NCBI RefSeq assembly: GCF_013283645.1
Contig: NZ_JABEKV010000004.1
Coordinates: 434,001 to 498,000 of the forward strand
From: Sinorhizobium psoraleae
GTDB lineage: Bacteria > Pseudomonadota > Alphaproteobacteria > Rhizobiales > Rhizobiaceae
DNA: 64,000 nucleotides
Reading direction: 5' to 3'
Position 1 is the stretch's first letter. Each line of letters starts with the position of its first letter. A program made the position numbers and the translations under genes. The notes under the pieces were generated by a model that was not told the origin of the DNA, made no database searches, and worked only from the letters and a program-made list of their open reading frames with translations. Below, piece after piece: positions 41,553 to 51,707 of this stretch.

Positions 41553-42472
41553 TGGGCATCGTTGAAGCAATCCTGTTGAGCGTCATCACGGCGGCTACCC
41601 CGCTCGTCCTTGCCGCTGCGGGCGAACTTGTCGCGGAGCGATCGGGCGTCCTCAATCTCGGCGTCGAAGGGATGATGATCATGGGCGCCGTCTGCGCCTT
41701 TGCTGCAACGCAGCTTAGCGGGGCGCCTTATGTCGGCCTGCTTGTCGGCATCGCCAGTGGGGCGTTGTTCTCGCTCCTCTTTGCCTTCCTTACCCTGACG
41801 CTTGTCGCCAACCAGGTGGCGACCGGACTGGCGTTGACGCTTCTGGGGCTCGGCGTGTCCGGCATGCTCGGCGAGAGTTTTCTCGGAATGCAGGGGATAA
41901 AGCTGCAGCCGATCGCGATACCACTACTCTCTGAGATTCCGTTTCTCGGGCCGCTCTTGTTCCGCCAGGACGCGATCTTCTATCTGTCGATCGCGGTGGT
42001 TGCCGGTGTCCACTGGTTCCTGTTCAGCAGCCGCACGGGGCTGAAGCTGCGCGCCGTGGGCGACAGTCACGCCTCGGCCCATGCGCTCGGCGTAGATGTC
42101 ATAAGAACACGCTATCTGGCGGTCTTGTTTGGCGGCGGCTGCGCCGGTCTCGCGGGTGCACAGCTATCGCTCGTCTATACACCTCAATGGGTGGAGAACA
42201 TGTCGGCGGGGCGCGGCTGGATTGCGCTTGCCCTGGTGGTCTTCGCATCCTGGCGCCCCTGGCGCGTTGTTGCCGGCGGATATCTCTTCGGGGCGGTTTC
42301 GATAAGCCAGCTTCACGCGCAGGCTTTCGGTATAGGCATTCCCTCGCAATTCCTTTCTTCGCTTCCCTATATCGCGACAATCGTCGTACTTATTCTTATC
42401 TCACACAACCGGCGCATGACCCTGATCAACACGCCGGCGTCGCTCGGCAAACCGTTTGTGCCGGACCGATGA
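41552..42472 (+). CDS. Nucleoside-type ABC importer permease 2
   Basis: 306 residues, with the conserved GELVAERSGVLNLGVEGMMI (about 25-44) and KLRAVGDSHASAHALGVDVI (about 166-185) of this subfamily and about eight or nine helices. ATG 41552 shares its A with the TGA stop of permease 1. It pairs with the preceding permease and resembles NupQ/YufQ. The binding-protein gene follows after 38 bp. Confidence 0.93.
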   Translation: MGIVEAILLSVITAATPLVLAAAGELVAERSGVLNLGVEGMMIMGAVCAFAATQLSGAPYVGLLVGIASGALFSLLFAFLTLTLVANQVATGLALTLLGLGVSGMLGESFLGMQGIKLQPIAIPLLSEIPFLGPLLFRQDAIFYLSIAVVAGVHWFLFSSRTGLKLRAVGDSHASAHALGVDVIRTRYLAVLFGGGCAGLAGAQLSLVYTPQWVENMSAGRGWIALALVVFASWRPWRVVAGGYLFGAVSISQLHAQAFGIGIPSQFLSSLPYIATIVVLILISHNRRMTLINTPASLGKPFVPDR

Positions 42473-42510
42473 ACAAAAACAAGCCAGACGGACAACCGAC
42501 AGAGGTCAAA

Positions 42511-43581
42511 ATGAAAAAACTAATGCTCGCCCTCGCAACCACAACTGCCGTGCTCGGCTTCACGTCCGCGGCAAGTGCTCAGGAAAAGGCCAAGGTCTGC
42601 TTCATCTACGTTGGCTCGAAGACCGACGGCGGCTGGACGCAAGCACACGACATCGGCCGCCAACAGCTCGAAAAGGAACTTGGAGACAAGATCGAGACGC
42701 AGTTTCTCGAAAACGTGCCGGAAGGTCCCGACGCGGAGCGCGCAATTGAACGCCTGGCGCGTTCGGGTTGCGGGCTGATCTTCACGACGTCGTTCGGCTT
42801 TATGGACGCGACGATCAAGATCGCCGAGAAATTCCCCGACGTGAAGTTCGAACACGCGACCGGCTACAAGACCGCCCCGAACGTCGCGACCTACAACAGC
42901 CGCTTCTATGAAGGCCGTTACATCCAGGGCCAGATCGCTGCCAAACTTTCGCAGAAGGGCGTCGCCGGCTACATCGCTTCGTTCCCGATTCCGGAAGTCG
43001 TAATGGGCATCAACTCCTTCGTGATCGGCGCCCGCTCCGTCAATCCGGACTTCAAGATCAAGGTCGTGTGGGCGAATACCTGGTTCGACCCCGGCAAGGA
43101 GGCCGACGCCGCCAAGGCACTGGTCGACCAGGGTGTCGATATCCTGACGCAGCACACCGACACGACCGCTCCAATGCAGGTTGCTGCCGAGCGTGGCATC
43201 AAGGCATTCGGCCAAGCATCCGATATGATCGCGGCAGGTCCGCAGACGCAGTTGACGGCGATCGTCGATACCTGGGGCGCCTACTATGTGAAGCGCACGC
43301 AGGCATTTCTCGATGGAAAGTGGACAACGACATCGAGCTGGGATGGCCTGAAAGACGGCATCCTGACCATGGCGCCCTACACGAACATGCCTGATGATGT
43401 GAAGGCGATGGCCGAAGCAACCGAGGCCAAGATCAAATCGGGAGAATTGAAGCCGTTTACCGGCCCGCTAAACAAGCAGGACGGCAGCGCCTGGCTGAAG
43501 GCGGGCGAAAGCGCTGATGATGGCACGCTGCTCGGCATGAACTTCTACGTTGAAGGCGTTGACGACAAGCTGCCGCAATAA
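42511..43581 (+). CDS. BMP-family substrate-binding lipoprotein-like protein of the ABC importer
   Basis: 356 residues. A signal peptide (about 1-24, ending SAASA) precedes the BMP (basic membrane protein / PnrA-like) fold: VCFIYVGSKTDGGWTQAHDI (about 29-48), ERLARSGCGLIFTTSFGFMD (about 80-99) and VWANTWFDPGKEADAAKALV (about 187-206). It has no lipobox, so it should be periplasmic and soluble. Homologues bind nucleosides, purines or autoinducer-2-like sugars. ATG 42511 follows AGAGG. A strong terminator lies 46 bp past the stop. Confidence 0.93.
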   Translation: MKKLMLALATTTAVLGFTSAASAQEKAKVCFIYVGSKTDGGWTQAHDIGRQQLEKELGDKIETQFLENVPEGPDAERAIERLARSGCGLIFTTSFGFMDATIKIAEKFPDVKFEHATGYKTAPNVATYNSRFYEGRYIQGQIAAKLSQKGVAGYIASFPIPEVVMGINSFVIGARSVNPDFKIKVVWANTWFDPGKEADAAKALVDQGVDILTQHTDTTAPMQVAAERGIKAFGQASDMIAAGPQTQLTAIVDTWGAYYVKRTQAFLDGKWTTTSSWDGLKDGILTMAPYTNMPDDVKAMAEATEAKIKSGELKPFTGPLNKQDGSAWLKAGESADDGTLLGMNFYVEGVDDKLPQ

Positions 43582-43626
43582 GCTGGCTAGACCTGCTAAA
43601 CCAGCCACGTCGTTTAGTTCGACAGC

Positions 43627-43660
43627 CGGCAAACCCCGCGTCAACACGCGGGGTTTGCCG
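43627..43660 (+). terminator. Intrinsic terminator after the ABC importer operon
   Basis: CGGCAAACCCCGCGT (43627-43641) and ACGCGGGGTTTGCCG (43646-43660) form a perfect 15-bp stem with a 4-base loop CAAC, followed by ATTTT. Clear rho-independent terminator. Confidence 0.88.
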
Positions 43661-43852
43661 ATTTTGGGCGGTCGACTATCAGGTGCGACAAACCGACCCC
43701 CGCCGTGGCTTCGGAGCGGCTTTGAGGAATCGCATATTCGAACTAGAGTTGAATTCCCTTCGCGCTGGGGCATGAAGATGGCGGTTGAAACGCCACCAAC
43801 GATAGACGAGTGCGCGGCCTCCGCGGAGGTATTCTTGGGAGGGGGGACGGGT

Positions 43853-44599
43853 TTGAGCAAGAGCCTGTTTGAGACAGTGATATCCGGCGCACCGAAACGC
43901 ACGAGCCACGCGCAAGTGGTGGATCAACTCGGAAAAGCCATCGTTTCAGGGGAATTTCCGGTCGGCAGCATCCTGCCTGGCGACCCGGAACTGGCGGCCC
44001 GTTTCAGGGTTTCAAGAACCGTGCTGCGCGAAGCGATGAAGACCTTGGCGGCCAAGGGGCTCGTCGTGCCGCGCGCCCGCATCGGCACGCGTGTGAGGCC
44101 CAAGAACGACTGGAATCTCTTCGACAGCGACATCCTGACCTGGCATTTCGCATCCGGTGTCGACGACGAATTCCTTTACCATCTCAGTGAGGTGCGGCTT
44201 GCGTTCGAGCCGCATGCCGCGGCGTTGGCGGCGCGAAACGCGACTGATGCGGAAATCAGCGGCATGATGCGTCTCGCCGTCGCGATGGGCGACGCGAACC
44301 ACACCGCTGAAAGCCTCGCCGTCGCCGACCTCAAGTTCCATCTTTCCGTTCTGGACGCTTCCGGGAACCCCTTCCTGCGCACGGTCGGCAGCCTGATCGA
44401 GGCGGCACTTGTCGGCGTGTTCAAGTTGAGTTCGCCCACCGCTGAAAAGAGCGGCATCGACGAGGTCGCCCGCAATCACATGCGAATCGTCGAAGAAATC
44501 GGCAGAAGGGATGAGGCGGCGGCCCGTTCGGCGATGGAACATGTCATCAAGGTTGGTCGCGATCGTGTTCGACAGGCGCTGCACGCGGGTACCGCATAG
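43853..44599 (+). CDS. FCD-type GntR-family regulator
   Basis: 248 residues from TTG 43853, which has a strong GGGAGGGGGG just upstream; longer in-frame starts (ATG 43772, 43778) would add an N-terminus not typical of the family. The winged helix is at about 20-85, with QLGKAIVSGEFPVGSILPGD and FRVSRTVLREAMKTLAAKGL. The C-terminal FCD ligand domain (about 100-235) has LSEVRLAFEPHAAALAARNA, DLKFHLSVLDASGNPFL and the metal-site His near HMRIVEEIGRRDEAAARSAM. It lies just after the importer and is probably its regulator. Confidence 0.85.
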   Translation: MSKSLFETVISGAPKRTSHAQVVDQLGKAIVSGEFPVGSILPGDPELAARFRVSRTVLREAMKTLAAKGLVVPRARIGTRVRPKNDWNLFDSDILTWHFASGVDDEFLYHLSEVRLAFEPHAAALAARNATDAEISGMMRLAVAMGDANHTAESLAVADLKFHLSVLDASGNPFLRTVGSLIEAALVGVFKLSSPTAEKSGIDEVARNHMRIVEEIGRRDEAAARSAMEHVIKVGRDRVRQALHAGTA

Positions 44600-44723
44600 A
44601 GGCGGCGCGGCTGCCTTTCGCCACGAAGTTGAAGCCTGACCTTGCCCGAGCTTCGCCCGTAGCCTATCTGGGAGACGGTCGTTCCGTGCAGTGCGGCCTT
44701 CCATCAACGGTGACCTGGAGACC

Positions 44724-46016
44724 ATGGCCGAGCTTTTTGTCATTTTTGTCTTGCTCTTGATAAACGCCTTCTTCGCGCTCTCGGAAATGGCGATCGTCTC
44801 GGCAAGCAAACCATTGCTTCGCCAAATGGTAAAACAGGGAAATCCACGGGCGGAGGCCGCGCTAAGGCTGGCCGATGATCCCGGAAAGTTCCTGTCCACG
44901 GTGCAGGTCGGCATAACCCTTGTCGGCATTCTGGCGGGCGCCTATGGCGGTGCAACGATCGCCGCCAAGATAGCTCCCTTCTTCGACGGGGTGGCCTGGA
45001 TCAACCCCTATGGACACACTGTCGCTGTCGGGTTGGTGGTCACGCTCATCACCTTCCTGTCCGTCGTTATCGGCGAACTCATTCCGAAGCAACTCGCGCT
45101 CAGGAATTCCGAGGGACTGGCGATGTTCGTCGCGAGGCCGATGACTTTGCTCTCCCGTATTGCCGCACCCGTCGTCTATCTTTTCGAGATGGCGGCTGCA
45201 GGGGCGATACGCCTGTTCGGCATGCGTCCGGACGATCCGGATCATGTGACGGAAGAGGAGGTCCAGGCGATCATGGCGGAAGGCGTCGAAAGCGGCGCGA
45301 TCGAAAAGAGCGAGCATGAAATGCTCCGCCGGATCATTCGGCTTGGTGATCGCAACGTAAAGTCGATCATGACGCACCGCACGGAGATGCGCTTCATCGA
45401 CGTCAACGACGACCTTGAGGTGATCCGGCGCAAGGTCCGGGAGTTCGGCCACTCCCGCTATCCCGTCGTAGATGGCCCCACAGGCGATGTTCTCGGTGCG
45501 ATTCTGGCGAAGGAGGTTCTGAACATCCCCGCAACTGCGTCGTTCAACCTGCGTGCGCACCTCCGCGAGATCCTGACGCTGCCGGAGACGGCCTCATGCC
45601 TGAAGGCGCTCGATGCCTTCAAGACATCGAGCATCGACATGGCGATGATCGTCGACGAGTACGGCAGTACGGAAGGCATCATCACGACGGCTGACATCCT
45701 GGAGGCGATCGTCGGCGTGCTGCCGTCGAACTACGATGACATCGAGCACGCGCATATCCGTTTGCGCGAGGACGGCAGCTATATTGTCGACGGACGCACG
45801 CCGATCGACGAGATTCATCTGGCGATCGGCATCGAAGGCATCGAGGCGGACGGCAACTTCGAAACGATCGCGGGTTTTCTCGTTCAGCAATTGCGCAAGA
45901 CGCCGGAGGAGGGCGATATCGCCGAGGCCCACGGTTACCGCTTCGAGGTCATCGACATGGACGGTCGCCGGATTGACAAGATTCTCGTCGCCCGCGGCGC
46001 CGACGACGAAGCCTGA
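44724..46016 (+). CDS. CNNM/CorC-type membrane protein with CBS pair (hemolysin-like)
   Basis: 430 residues. An N-terminal DUF21/CNNM transmembrane domain (about 1-190, with LLINAFFALSEMAIVSASKP and PGKFLSTVQVGITLVGILAG) is followed by two CBS motifs (about 215-340, MTHRTEMRFIDVNDDLEVIR; VDEYGSTEGIITTADILEAI). A CorC_HlyC domain ends the protein (about 350-430, AHGYRFEVIDMDGRRIDKIL). CNNM proteins are implicated in Mg2+ or Co2+ export; 'hemolysin' is a legacy name. ATG 44724 has GGAG five bases upstream. Convergent with moeA. Confidence 0.9.
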   Translation: MAELFVIFVLLLINAFFALSEMAIVSASKPLLRQMVKQGNPRAEAALRLADDPGKFLSTVQVGITLVGILAGAYGGATIAAKIAPFFDGVAWINPYGHTVAVGLVVTLITFLSVVIGELIPKQLALRNSEGLAMFVARPMTLLSRIAAPVVYLFEMAAAGAIRLFGMRPDDPDHVTEEEVQAIMAEGVESGAIEKSEHEMLRRIIRLGDRNVKSIMTHRTEMRFIDVNDDLEVIRRKVREFGHSRYPVVDGPTGDVLGAILAKEVLNIPATASFNLRAHLREILTLPETASCLKALDAFKTSSIDMAMIVDEYGSTEGIITTADILEAIVGVLPSNYDDIEHAHIRLREDGSYIVDGRTPIDEIHLAIGIEGIEADGNFETIAGFLVQQLRKTPEEGDIAEAHGYRFEVIDMDGRRIDKILVARGADDEA

Positions 46017-46048
46017 CGTTCCCGGCGAGCCGCTTTGCCAAAAAAGCA

Positions 46049-46073
46049 AAAGGCCGGGGCGTACCCGACCTTT
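46049..46073. terminator. Candidate terminator between the CNNM gene and moeA
   Basis: AAAGGCCGGG and CCCGACCTTT pair over 10 positions with one mismatch around GCGTA. T-containing flanks lie on both sides, so it could serve the plus-strand CNNM gene, which ends 33 bp before, and possibly moeA from the other side. Confidence 0.5.
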
Positions 46074-46232
46074 CCTCAAACTGCCCTGGCGCCTGCTAGT
46101 CCATCCGTAGTCAGCCGCCGGGACAGATGACTGAGTGATTTCCTAGCTATACGCTTTCCATGTCTGTCGTATGACAGGCGGCTGATAATGTAGAAAGTCG
46201 CAGCGGGCGCGTTTTTGCTTGGGTTGAGCGGG

Positions 46233-47444
46233 TTAGCGCAGCCGTAATATGTTGCATGGATCGCCGCTCGAAGCTGCCGCGGCATGTGGAGCGCGAACGA
46301 TGAGCCCGTCGGATTGCGCGAAGACGTTCATCATCGAGGAATCCTGGCGCGCGAACGGATGGGCGAGGAGCGATCCGTCAGGTTCGACGGTCAGGCGCGC
46401 GCGGATATAGTCCTGCCGGCGATCATTGACGGGCAAGGGGGCTGCAAGCTTTGCCGTTGTCATCCGCGACCGAGGCGGCAGATGCGCCAAGTGCCGGGCC
46501 AGCGGTTCGAGAAAGAGCACGGCGCATACGAGGCTCGAGACGGGATTGCCGGGCAAGCCGAGCACCGTCATGCCGGCGAGCTCGCCCACCATGAGCGGCT
46601 TGCCGGGGCGCATGGCGATGCGCCAGAAATCCAGGACCATGCCGCGCGAAAGCAGAGTCGATTGAACAAGGTCATGATCGCCGACGGAGGCCCCGCCGAG
46701 CGTAACGAGCACGTCCGCTCCAGCCGCCTGGGCCTTGGCGACGGCGGCGGAAATTGCCTCCTGGTCATCCGGCACGATGCCTAGGTCGAGGATTTCGGCG
46801 CCGTTCTCGCGCGCAATTGCGGCGACGCCGTAAGTATTCGATGCGATGATCTGGTCCGCACCAGGGGAACTTCCCGGCGGCAACAACTCGTCGCCGGTGG
46901 CGACGATAGCAATCCTCGGTCTCTCGAACACCGGCAGGCTTTCATGGCTCATGCCCGCAGCGAGCGTCAGTCGCCCGGCATCGAGCACGCTGCCGGCGAC
47001 AAGCGCAATGTCGCCCTCGACGAAATCCTGTCCCGCAAGCCGGATGTGACGGCCCTTTGCCGGGGCAAACAACGTGCGGATCTTCCCGCCCGAAAGCTTT
47101 TCAGTATCCTCCTGGATGATCACGGTGTCGGAGCCGGCGGGCAGGGGCGCACCGGTGAAGATGCGCACGGCTTCACCGGCATGCACCTGTCCCCGGAATC
47201 CGTGGCCCGCGGCGGACTGACCGATGACGACAAGCTGCGCGCCGATGTCAGCGATATCCTCGTGGCGAACCGCGTAGCCGTCCATCGCGGAATTATCGAA
47301 GGCGGGATGCGTGACCCGTGCGGCAATATCCTGGGCCAGCACCCGGCCGAGACAATCGTGCAGTGGGAGTATTTCAGTCCGACGGTGCGGTCGAGCCTTG
47401 CCAATCACCCTGGCGAGTGCATCCTCAACCGAAAGCAGTGACAT
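46233..47444 (-). CDS. moeA: Molybdopterin molybdotransferase MoeA
   Basis: 403 residues. MoeA inserts molybdate into adenylylated molybdopterin, the last step of molybdenum-cofactor assembly. Motifs: HPAFDNSAMDGYAVRHED (about 44-61), FTGAPLPAGSDTVIIQED (about 95-112), the MogA-like domain with DVLVTLGGASVGDHDLVQ (about 245-262) and GLPGNPVSSLVCAVLFLEPL (about 298-317). Its start overlaps the moaC stop by one base, so it is the last gene of a coupled trpD-trpC-moaC-moeA unit. Confidence 0.96.
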   Translation of the reverse strand: MSLLSVEDALARVIGKARPHRRTEILPLHDCLGRVLAQDIAARVTHPAFDNSAMDGYAVRHEDIADIGAQLVVIGQSAAGHGFRGQVHAGEAVRIFTGAPLPAGSDTVIIQEDTEKLSGGKIRTLFAPAKGRHIRLAGQDFVEGDIALVAGSVLDAGRLTLAAGMSHESLPVFERPRIAIVATGDELLPPGSSPGADQIIASNTYGVAAIARENGAEILDLGIVPDDQEAISAAVAKAQAAGADVLVTLGGASVGDHDLVQSTLLSRGMVLDFWRIAMRPGKPLMVGELAGMTVLGLPGNPVSSLVCAVLFLEPLARHLAHLPPRSRMTTAKLAAPLPVNDRRQDYIRARLTVEPDGSLLAHPFARQDSSMMNVFAQSDGLIVRAPHAAAASSGDPCNILRLR

Positions 47445-47938
47445 TAGCGCGTCTCTCCTTGGCGCCGATAATCGCCTGAGCGCCCACCCGATTTGCTGAC
47501 CAGCCGAACACCGCCGATCTCCATCTCGCGGTCGGCGGCCTTTGCCATGTCGTATATCGTAAGGCAGGCAACGCTGACGGCTGTCAGGGCCTCCATCTCG
47601 ACGCCAGTCCGCCCCGTCAGCTTTGCCATTGCCTCGACGCGCAGGCCGGGCAGGGCGTCATCACGCACGATATCCACCGCGACCTTCGTCAGCATAAGCG
47701 GGTGGCAGAGCGGAATGAGGTTGGACGTCTGTTTCGCAGCCATGATGCCGGCAAGCCGCGCCGTGCCGATGACATCGCCCTTCTTGGCATTGCCTTCAAG
47801 GATCAACGCGAGAGTCTCACTGCGCATTTTTACGTGGCCTTCGGCGACGGCGACACGCACGGTCTCGGCCTTGTCGCCAACATCGACCATGTTCGCCTCG
47901 CCGGCGCTGTCGATGTGGGTGAGGGAGGGACCGCTCAT
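47444..47938 (-). CDS. moaC: Cyclic pyranopterin monophosphate synthase MoaC
   Basis: 164 residues. MoaC, acting after MoaA, makes cyclic pyranopterin monophosphate from GTP-derived intermediate. Motifs: [40 protein letters not shown] (the conserved CHP) and [20 protein letters not shown] with active-site residues, ending in [12 protein letters not shown] 47938 overlaps the trpC stop by one base; the longer upstream frame lies wholly within trpC and is not expected. Confidence 0.96.
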   Translation of the reverse strand: MSGPSLTHIDSAGEANMVDVGDKAETVRVAVAEGHVKMRSETLALILEGNAKKGDVIGTARLAGIMAAKQTSNLIPLCHPLMLTKVAVDIVRDDALPGLRVEAMAKLTGRTGVEMEALTAVSVACLTIYDMAKAADREMEIGGVRLVSKSGGRSGDYRRQGETR

Positions 47939-48753
47939 CACTCTGCCGCCAATACGCTTCCGGAGCCCGTCAGCAGCGCCCGCGTCGCCGCCTCGACATC
48001 GTCCTTCCTCATCAGGCTCTCGCCGACGAGAAACGTGGTGATGCCGCTCTTTTCCAGGCGTCGGCAATCCTCATGGGTAAAGATGCCGCTTTCGCCGACA
48101 AGAAGCCGGTCCTGCGGAACCATCGCCGCCAGTTGTTCAGAGACGGCGAGGTCGACATCGAATGTCCTGAGATTGCGATTGTTGATGCCGACGAGCGGAG
48201 AGGTCAACGTTAACGCGCGTTCCATCTCCCGGGCGTCATGCACTTCGACAAGGACATCCATGCCGAGCGCAAAGGCCGAATCCTCGAGGCGGCGCGCATC
48301 GTCGTCGCTCAAGGACGCCATGATCAGCAGGATGCAGTCGGCGCCCCAGGCTCGCGCTTCGAACACCTGATAGGGATCGAACATGAAGTCCTTGCGCAAC
48401 GCCGGAAGGGTACAGGCGGCGCGCGCTGCCGTCAGGAACTCCGGCGCGCCGTGGAAGCTCGGTCCGTCAGTCAAAACGGACAGGCAGGCTGCGCCGCCGG
48501 CGGCATAAGCTCTGGCCAGTGCCGGGGGATCGAAGTCGGGACGGATCAGTCCTTTCGAAGGACTTGCCTTCTTGATCTCGGCGATCAGGCCGAATTCGCC
48601 TTCCTTGCGGCGCGAAGCGAGGGCCGCATGGAAGCCCCGCGGCAATGTCTGGTCCGCGATCCTTGCCTTCAGTTCCTCAAGAGGAACGCGCGATTTAGCC
48701 GCGGCGATCTCGTCGCGCTTATAGGCTTCGATCTTGCGCAGGATATCCGTCAT
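47938..48753 (-). CDS. trpC: Indole-3-glycerol phosphate synthase
   Basis: 271 residues, a single-function TrpC (no TrpF fusion). Motifs: [20 protein letters not shown] (about 57-76), [40 protein letters not shown] (about 118-137), [16 protein letters not shown] and [20 protein letters not shown]. It converts CdRP to indole-3-glycerol phosphate. It follows trpD by 15 bp and is translationally coupled to moaC. Confidence 0.97.
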   Translation of the reverse strand: MTDILRKIEAYKRDEIAAAKSRVPLEELKARIADQTLPRGFHAALASRRKEGEFGLIAEIKKASPSKGLIRPDFDPPALARAYAAGGAACLSVLTDGPSFHGAPEFLTAARAACTLPALRKDFMFDPYQVFEARAWGADCILLIMASLSDDDARRLEDSAFALGMDVLVEVHDAREMERALTLTSPLVGINNRNLRTFDVDLAVSEQLAAMVPQDRLLVGESGIFTHEDCRRLEKSGITTFLVGESLMRKDDVEAATRALLTGSGSVLAAE

Positions 48754-48768
48754 GGAGCTACCTTCTCC

Positions 48769-49782
48769 TCAAGCGGCATTGGAGACGCTGATCAGCCGCT
48801 GCAGGGCAGTCTTCGCCGCACCGCTCGAGAGCGATTGCCGGGCGAGCGCCATGCCTTCGGTAAGATCATTGGCGCGCCCCGCTATCATCAATGAAGCGGC
48901 GGCGTTCGCAAGCGAAATGTCCCGATAGGCGTTCTCCGCGCCGTCGAGAACGGCCTGCAGCGCGACGGCATTGTGTGCCCCGTCTCCGCCTCTTAGCGCC
49001 TCAAGCGTGACCGTGGGAAGGCCGAAATCGGCCGGTGTCAACTCGAAGCTCGTGATCTTGCCGTCCTGCAACGCGGCAACTTTGGTCACGCCGGTCGTCG
49101 TGATTTCGTCAAGTCCTTCGCCATGGACCACCCAGACGTTTTCCGAACCGAGGTCGCGCAGCACTTCGGCAAGCGGGTCCACCCATTGCGGGGCATAGAC
49201 CCCGACGAGTTGCCGTTTGACGCCGGCCGGATTCGAGAGCGGGCCGAGCAGATTGAAGATCGTCCGCGTACCGAGCTCGACCCGCGTTGGGCCGACGTGG
49301 CGCATGGCGGAATGGTGCTGCTGGGCGAACATGAAACCGACGCCGGCCTCGCTTATGCAGCGGGCGATCGCCTCGGGTCCGATGTCGAGCTTGACGCCGA
49401 GGCAGGAGAGCGCATCGGCGGTTCCGGATTTCGAACTCAGCGCACGATTGCCATGTTTGGCGACCGGGACGCCGGCGCCCGCGACGATCAGGGAGGCGAG
49501 CGTCGAGATGTTGTAGGTGCCGGCCCCGTCGCCACCGGTGCCGACGATGTCGATCGCATCTTTCGGGGCATCGACCGGCAGCATGCGCGCGCGCATCGCG
49601 CCCACGGCCCCGACGATTTCGTCGACGGTTTCGCCGCGCACCCGAAGTGCCATCAGGAAGCCGCCGATTTGCGAAGGCGTTGCCGCTCCGGACATGATGA
49701 TCTCAAAAGCCGCCCGCGCGTCCTCACGATTCAGCGCCTCGCGAGCTGCCACTTTCGCGACGAACGGCTTCAAATCACTCAT
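48769..49782 (-). CDS. trpD: Anthranilate phosphoribosyltransferase
   Basis: 337 residues. Motifs: [20 protein letters not shown] (PRPP-binding glycine loop, about 78-97), [20 protein letters not shown] (about 105-124), [20 protein letters not shown] and [20 protein letters not shown]. It transfers phosphoribose to anthranilate in tryptophan synthesis. It lies 32 bp downstream of ppiD and starts the trp-moa block. No trpE or trpG is in the window; rhizobia usually carry a trpE(G) fusion elsewhere. Confidence 0.97.
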   Translation of the reverse strand: MSDLKPFVAKVAAREALNREDARAAFEIIMSGAATPSQIGGFLMALRVRGETVDEIVGAVGAMRARMLPVDAPKDAIDIVGTGGDGAGTYNISTLASLIVAGAGVPVAKHGNRALSSKSGTADALSCLGVKLDIGPEAIARCISEAGVGFMFAQQHHSAMRHVGPTRVELGTRTIFNLLGPLSNPAGVKRQLVGVYAPQWVDPLAEVLRDLGSENVWVVHGEGLDEITTTGVTKVAALQDGKITSFELTPADFGLPTVTLEALRGGDGAHNAVALQAVLDGAENAYRDISLANAAASLMIAGRANDLTEGMALARQSLSSGAAKTALQRLISVSNAA

Positions 49783-49814
49783 CAGTTCGTTTCCTTGTCG
49801 GTCAGCATTGTCCG

Positions 49815-51707
49815 TCAGCGTTGCGCCAATGCGGTTTCGGCGAGCGTCTGATTGATCGCCACCCCGTAAACCGCCTGCAGGGTGGAGACCATCTGGTCAA
49901 GGATGTCGTCGCCGCTAGCGCGAGCGACGGCTTCGATTTGACGGTCGTCATTTTCGAGGGCGTTGGCCGGGGCGCTGTCGTCGACGGCCGTTACCTGAAT
50001 GAGGATTTGCCCTTCGCCGTCGATGCCCGGCGCGTTGGCAACGTGTCCGTTTGGACCGCCAAAGGCTGCCGCAACAGCGGCTGGGCTCAGTGCAGCATCT
50101 TCGGTCGAGCGGGTGAGGCCAGCTTTCGTCTCGACGACAAGGCCAAGCTCTGTTGCTATGTCCGCAAGCTTTGCGCCTTTCTCGACGCGTTGCTTGAGCT
50201 CTGCTGCCTTCGTGGCCAGCGCCATTCGCTGTTGCTCCGCGGTCCAATCCGCAGCCACTTCGTCGCGAACCTCGTCCAGCGTACGATCGCGGGCCGGGAT
50301 GACCTCTTCAAGATCGAACCAGGCAGAGCCGTCGCGGCCGATATTGACCGAAAGCGTGTCGAGCCCCACTTCCGCCTTGAAGACTTCCTGGAGAAGCGTG
50401 CGCGCCTCCGGAATTCCGGGGACTTCATCGCCATTTTGATCCTTGCCCGTGGCGTCGATCGCATCGATGGTCACGAGCTCCAGCTTCATCTGGTCGGCCA
50501 CCTGCTTGACCGTGGCGCCGGCGGCACGTTCATCCTCGATCCTGTCGTGAAGACTGACGACCTCTTCGCGCGCGGCAGAAAGGGCGATTTCCTTCCGCAG
50601 TTCTTCCTTCACCTCGTCGAAGCTGCGTGTGGTTTCCGGCTTGATGTTGGTTACGCGCAGGATGACCGGCCCGAACGCGCCTTCCACGACCGGCGTAACA
50701 CCACCTTCTGCCGGAACGGCAAAGGCAGCCTCCGCGATCTTCGCGTCGGGCATGCGATCCTTGGTGAATTCGCCGAGAAGAACATCCGCCGCACTCTTGC
50801 CTTCGGCCTTGACCAGATCGTCGAACGACGTGCCGGTGGAGAGCTTGGCTGCCGCAGCGTCTGCCGCCTCACGCGAAGGGAAGGCGAGCTGTTCGACAGT
50901 TCTCGTTGCTGCCGAGCGGAAGCTTTCCTTGCGCTTCTCGTAGTCGGCGCGCAGTTCCTCATCGGATACGGTTTCAGTAGCAATCAGGTCTTCCGGTTCC
51001 AGCTTGATGTAGCTGAACTTGCGGTATTCCGGAGCGCGATAGTTCGGCTTGTGGCTTTCGAACCAGGGTGCAAGCACGTCGTCGGCCGGCGCCTTGACCG
51101 CATCGATGTTCGCGTTCGAGAGCATCAGGTAGTCGATCGAGCGCTTTTCGTGGCGATACTTGCCAACGGCGTCTGTCAGCACCTTGGGAGCGGTGTATCC
51201 ATCGGACAGCGCATCGACGATCTGCGACCGGACCGCCACCTGGCTGCGGTTGTTGATGTAATCCTGTTCGGTAAGGCCCGCGTTGCGCAGCACGCTCGAG
51301 AAAGTCAGACGATCGAATTGGCCGTTGACACTGTGGAAGGCCGGGTCCTCGCCAATGAGCTTCGCAAGGCGATCCTCGGAAAGGCCGAGATTCATATCCT
51401 GGGCAAGTTGATCGAGCGCCGCGCCGGCGACCAGTTGAGAATAGACCTGTGCCTCAATGCCGAAGGCACGGGCTTGCTGGCGCGTCAGCGGCGTCCCGAG
51501 CTGCCTCGAAAGCAGGCTCAGTTGGCGCTCGTAAGCCAGGCGGAAATCACTGGGCGAGACCTTGACGTCGCCGACCGTCACCACCGCATTGGGAACACTC
51601 GCCACCATCAGCGTCTGACCGCCCCATACCATGAAGGACAGGACGAGAATGGCCATCAGGCCTTTGACGATCCATGTCTGGGAAGCTTTTCTGAGCGATT
51701 CGAGCAT
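49815..51707 (-). CDS. ppiD: PpiD-type periplasmic peptidyl-prolyl isomerase / foldase
   Basis: 630 residues. A single N-terminal membrane anchor (about 13-35, [20 protein letters not shown]) is followed by a SurA-N-like chaperone domain ([20 protein letters not shown], about 52-71; [20 protein letters not shown], about 144-163). A parvulin-like domain (about 245-355) follows, with EEGGVTP replaced by [20 protein letters not shown]. The domain helps outer-membrane protein folding at the SecYEG exit. It is the first gene of the run that continues with trpD. Parvulin activity may be weak, as in E. coli PpiD. Confidence 0.92.
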   Translation of the reverse strand: MLESLRKASQTWIVKGLMAILVLSFMVWGGQTLMVASVPNAVVTVGDVKVSPSDFRLAYERQLSLLSRQLGTPLTRQQARAFGIEAQVYSQLVAGAALDQLAQDMNLGLSEDRLAKLIGEDPAFHSVNGQFDRLTFSSVLRNAGLTEQDYINNRSQVAVRSQIVDALSDGYTAPKVLTDAVGKYRHEKRSIDYLMLSNANIDAVKAPADDVLAPWFESHKPNYRAPEYRKFSYIKLEPEDLIATETVSDEELRADYEKRKESFRSAATRTVEQLAFPSREAADAAAAKLSTGTSFDDLVKAEGKSAADVLLGEFTKDRMPDAKIAEAAFAVPAEGGVTPVVEGAFGPVILRVTNIKPETTRSFDEVKEELRKEIALSAAREEVVSLHDRIEDERAAGATVKQVADQMKLELVTIDAIDATGKDQNGDEVPGIPEARTLLQEVFKAEVGLDTLSVNIGRDGSAWFDLEEVIPARDRTLDEVRDEVAADWTAEQQRMALATKAAELKQRVEKGAKLADIATELGLVVETKAGLTRSTEDAALSPAAVAAAFGGPNGHVANAPGIDGEGQILIQVTAVDDSAPANALENDDRQIEAVARASGDDILDQMVSTLQAVYGVAINQTLAETALAQR

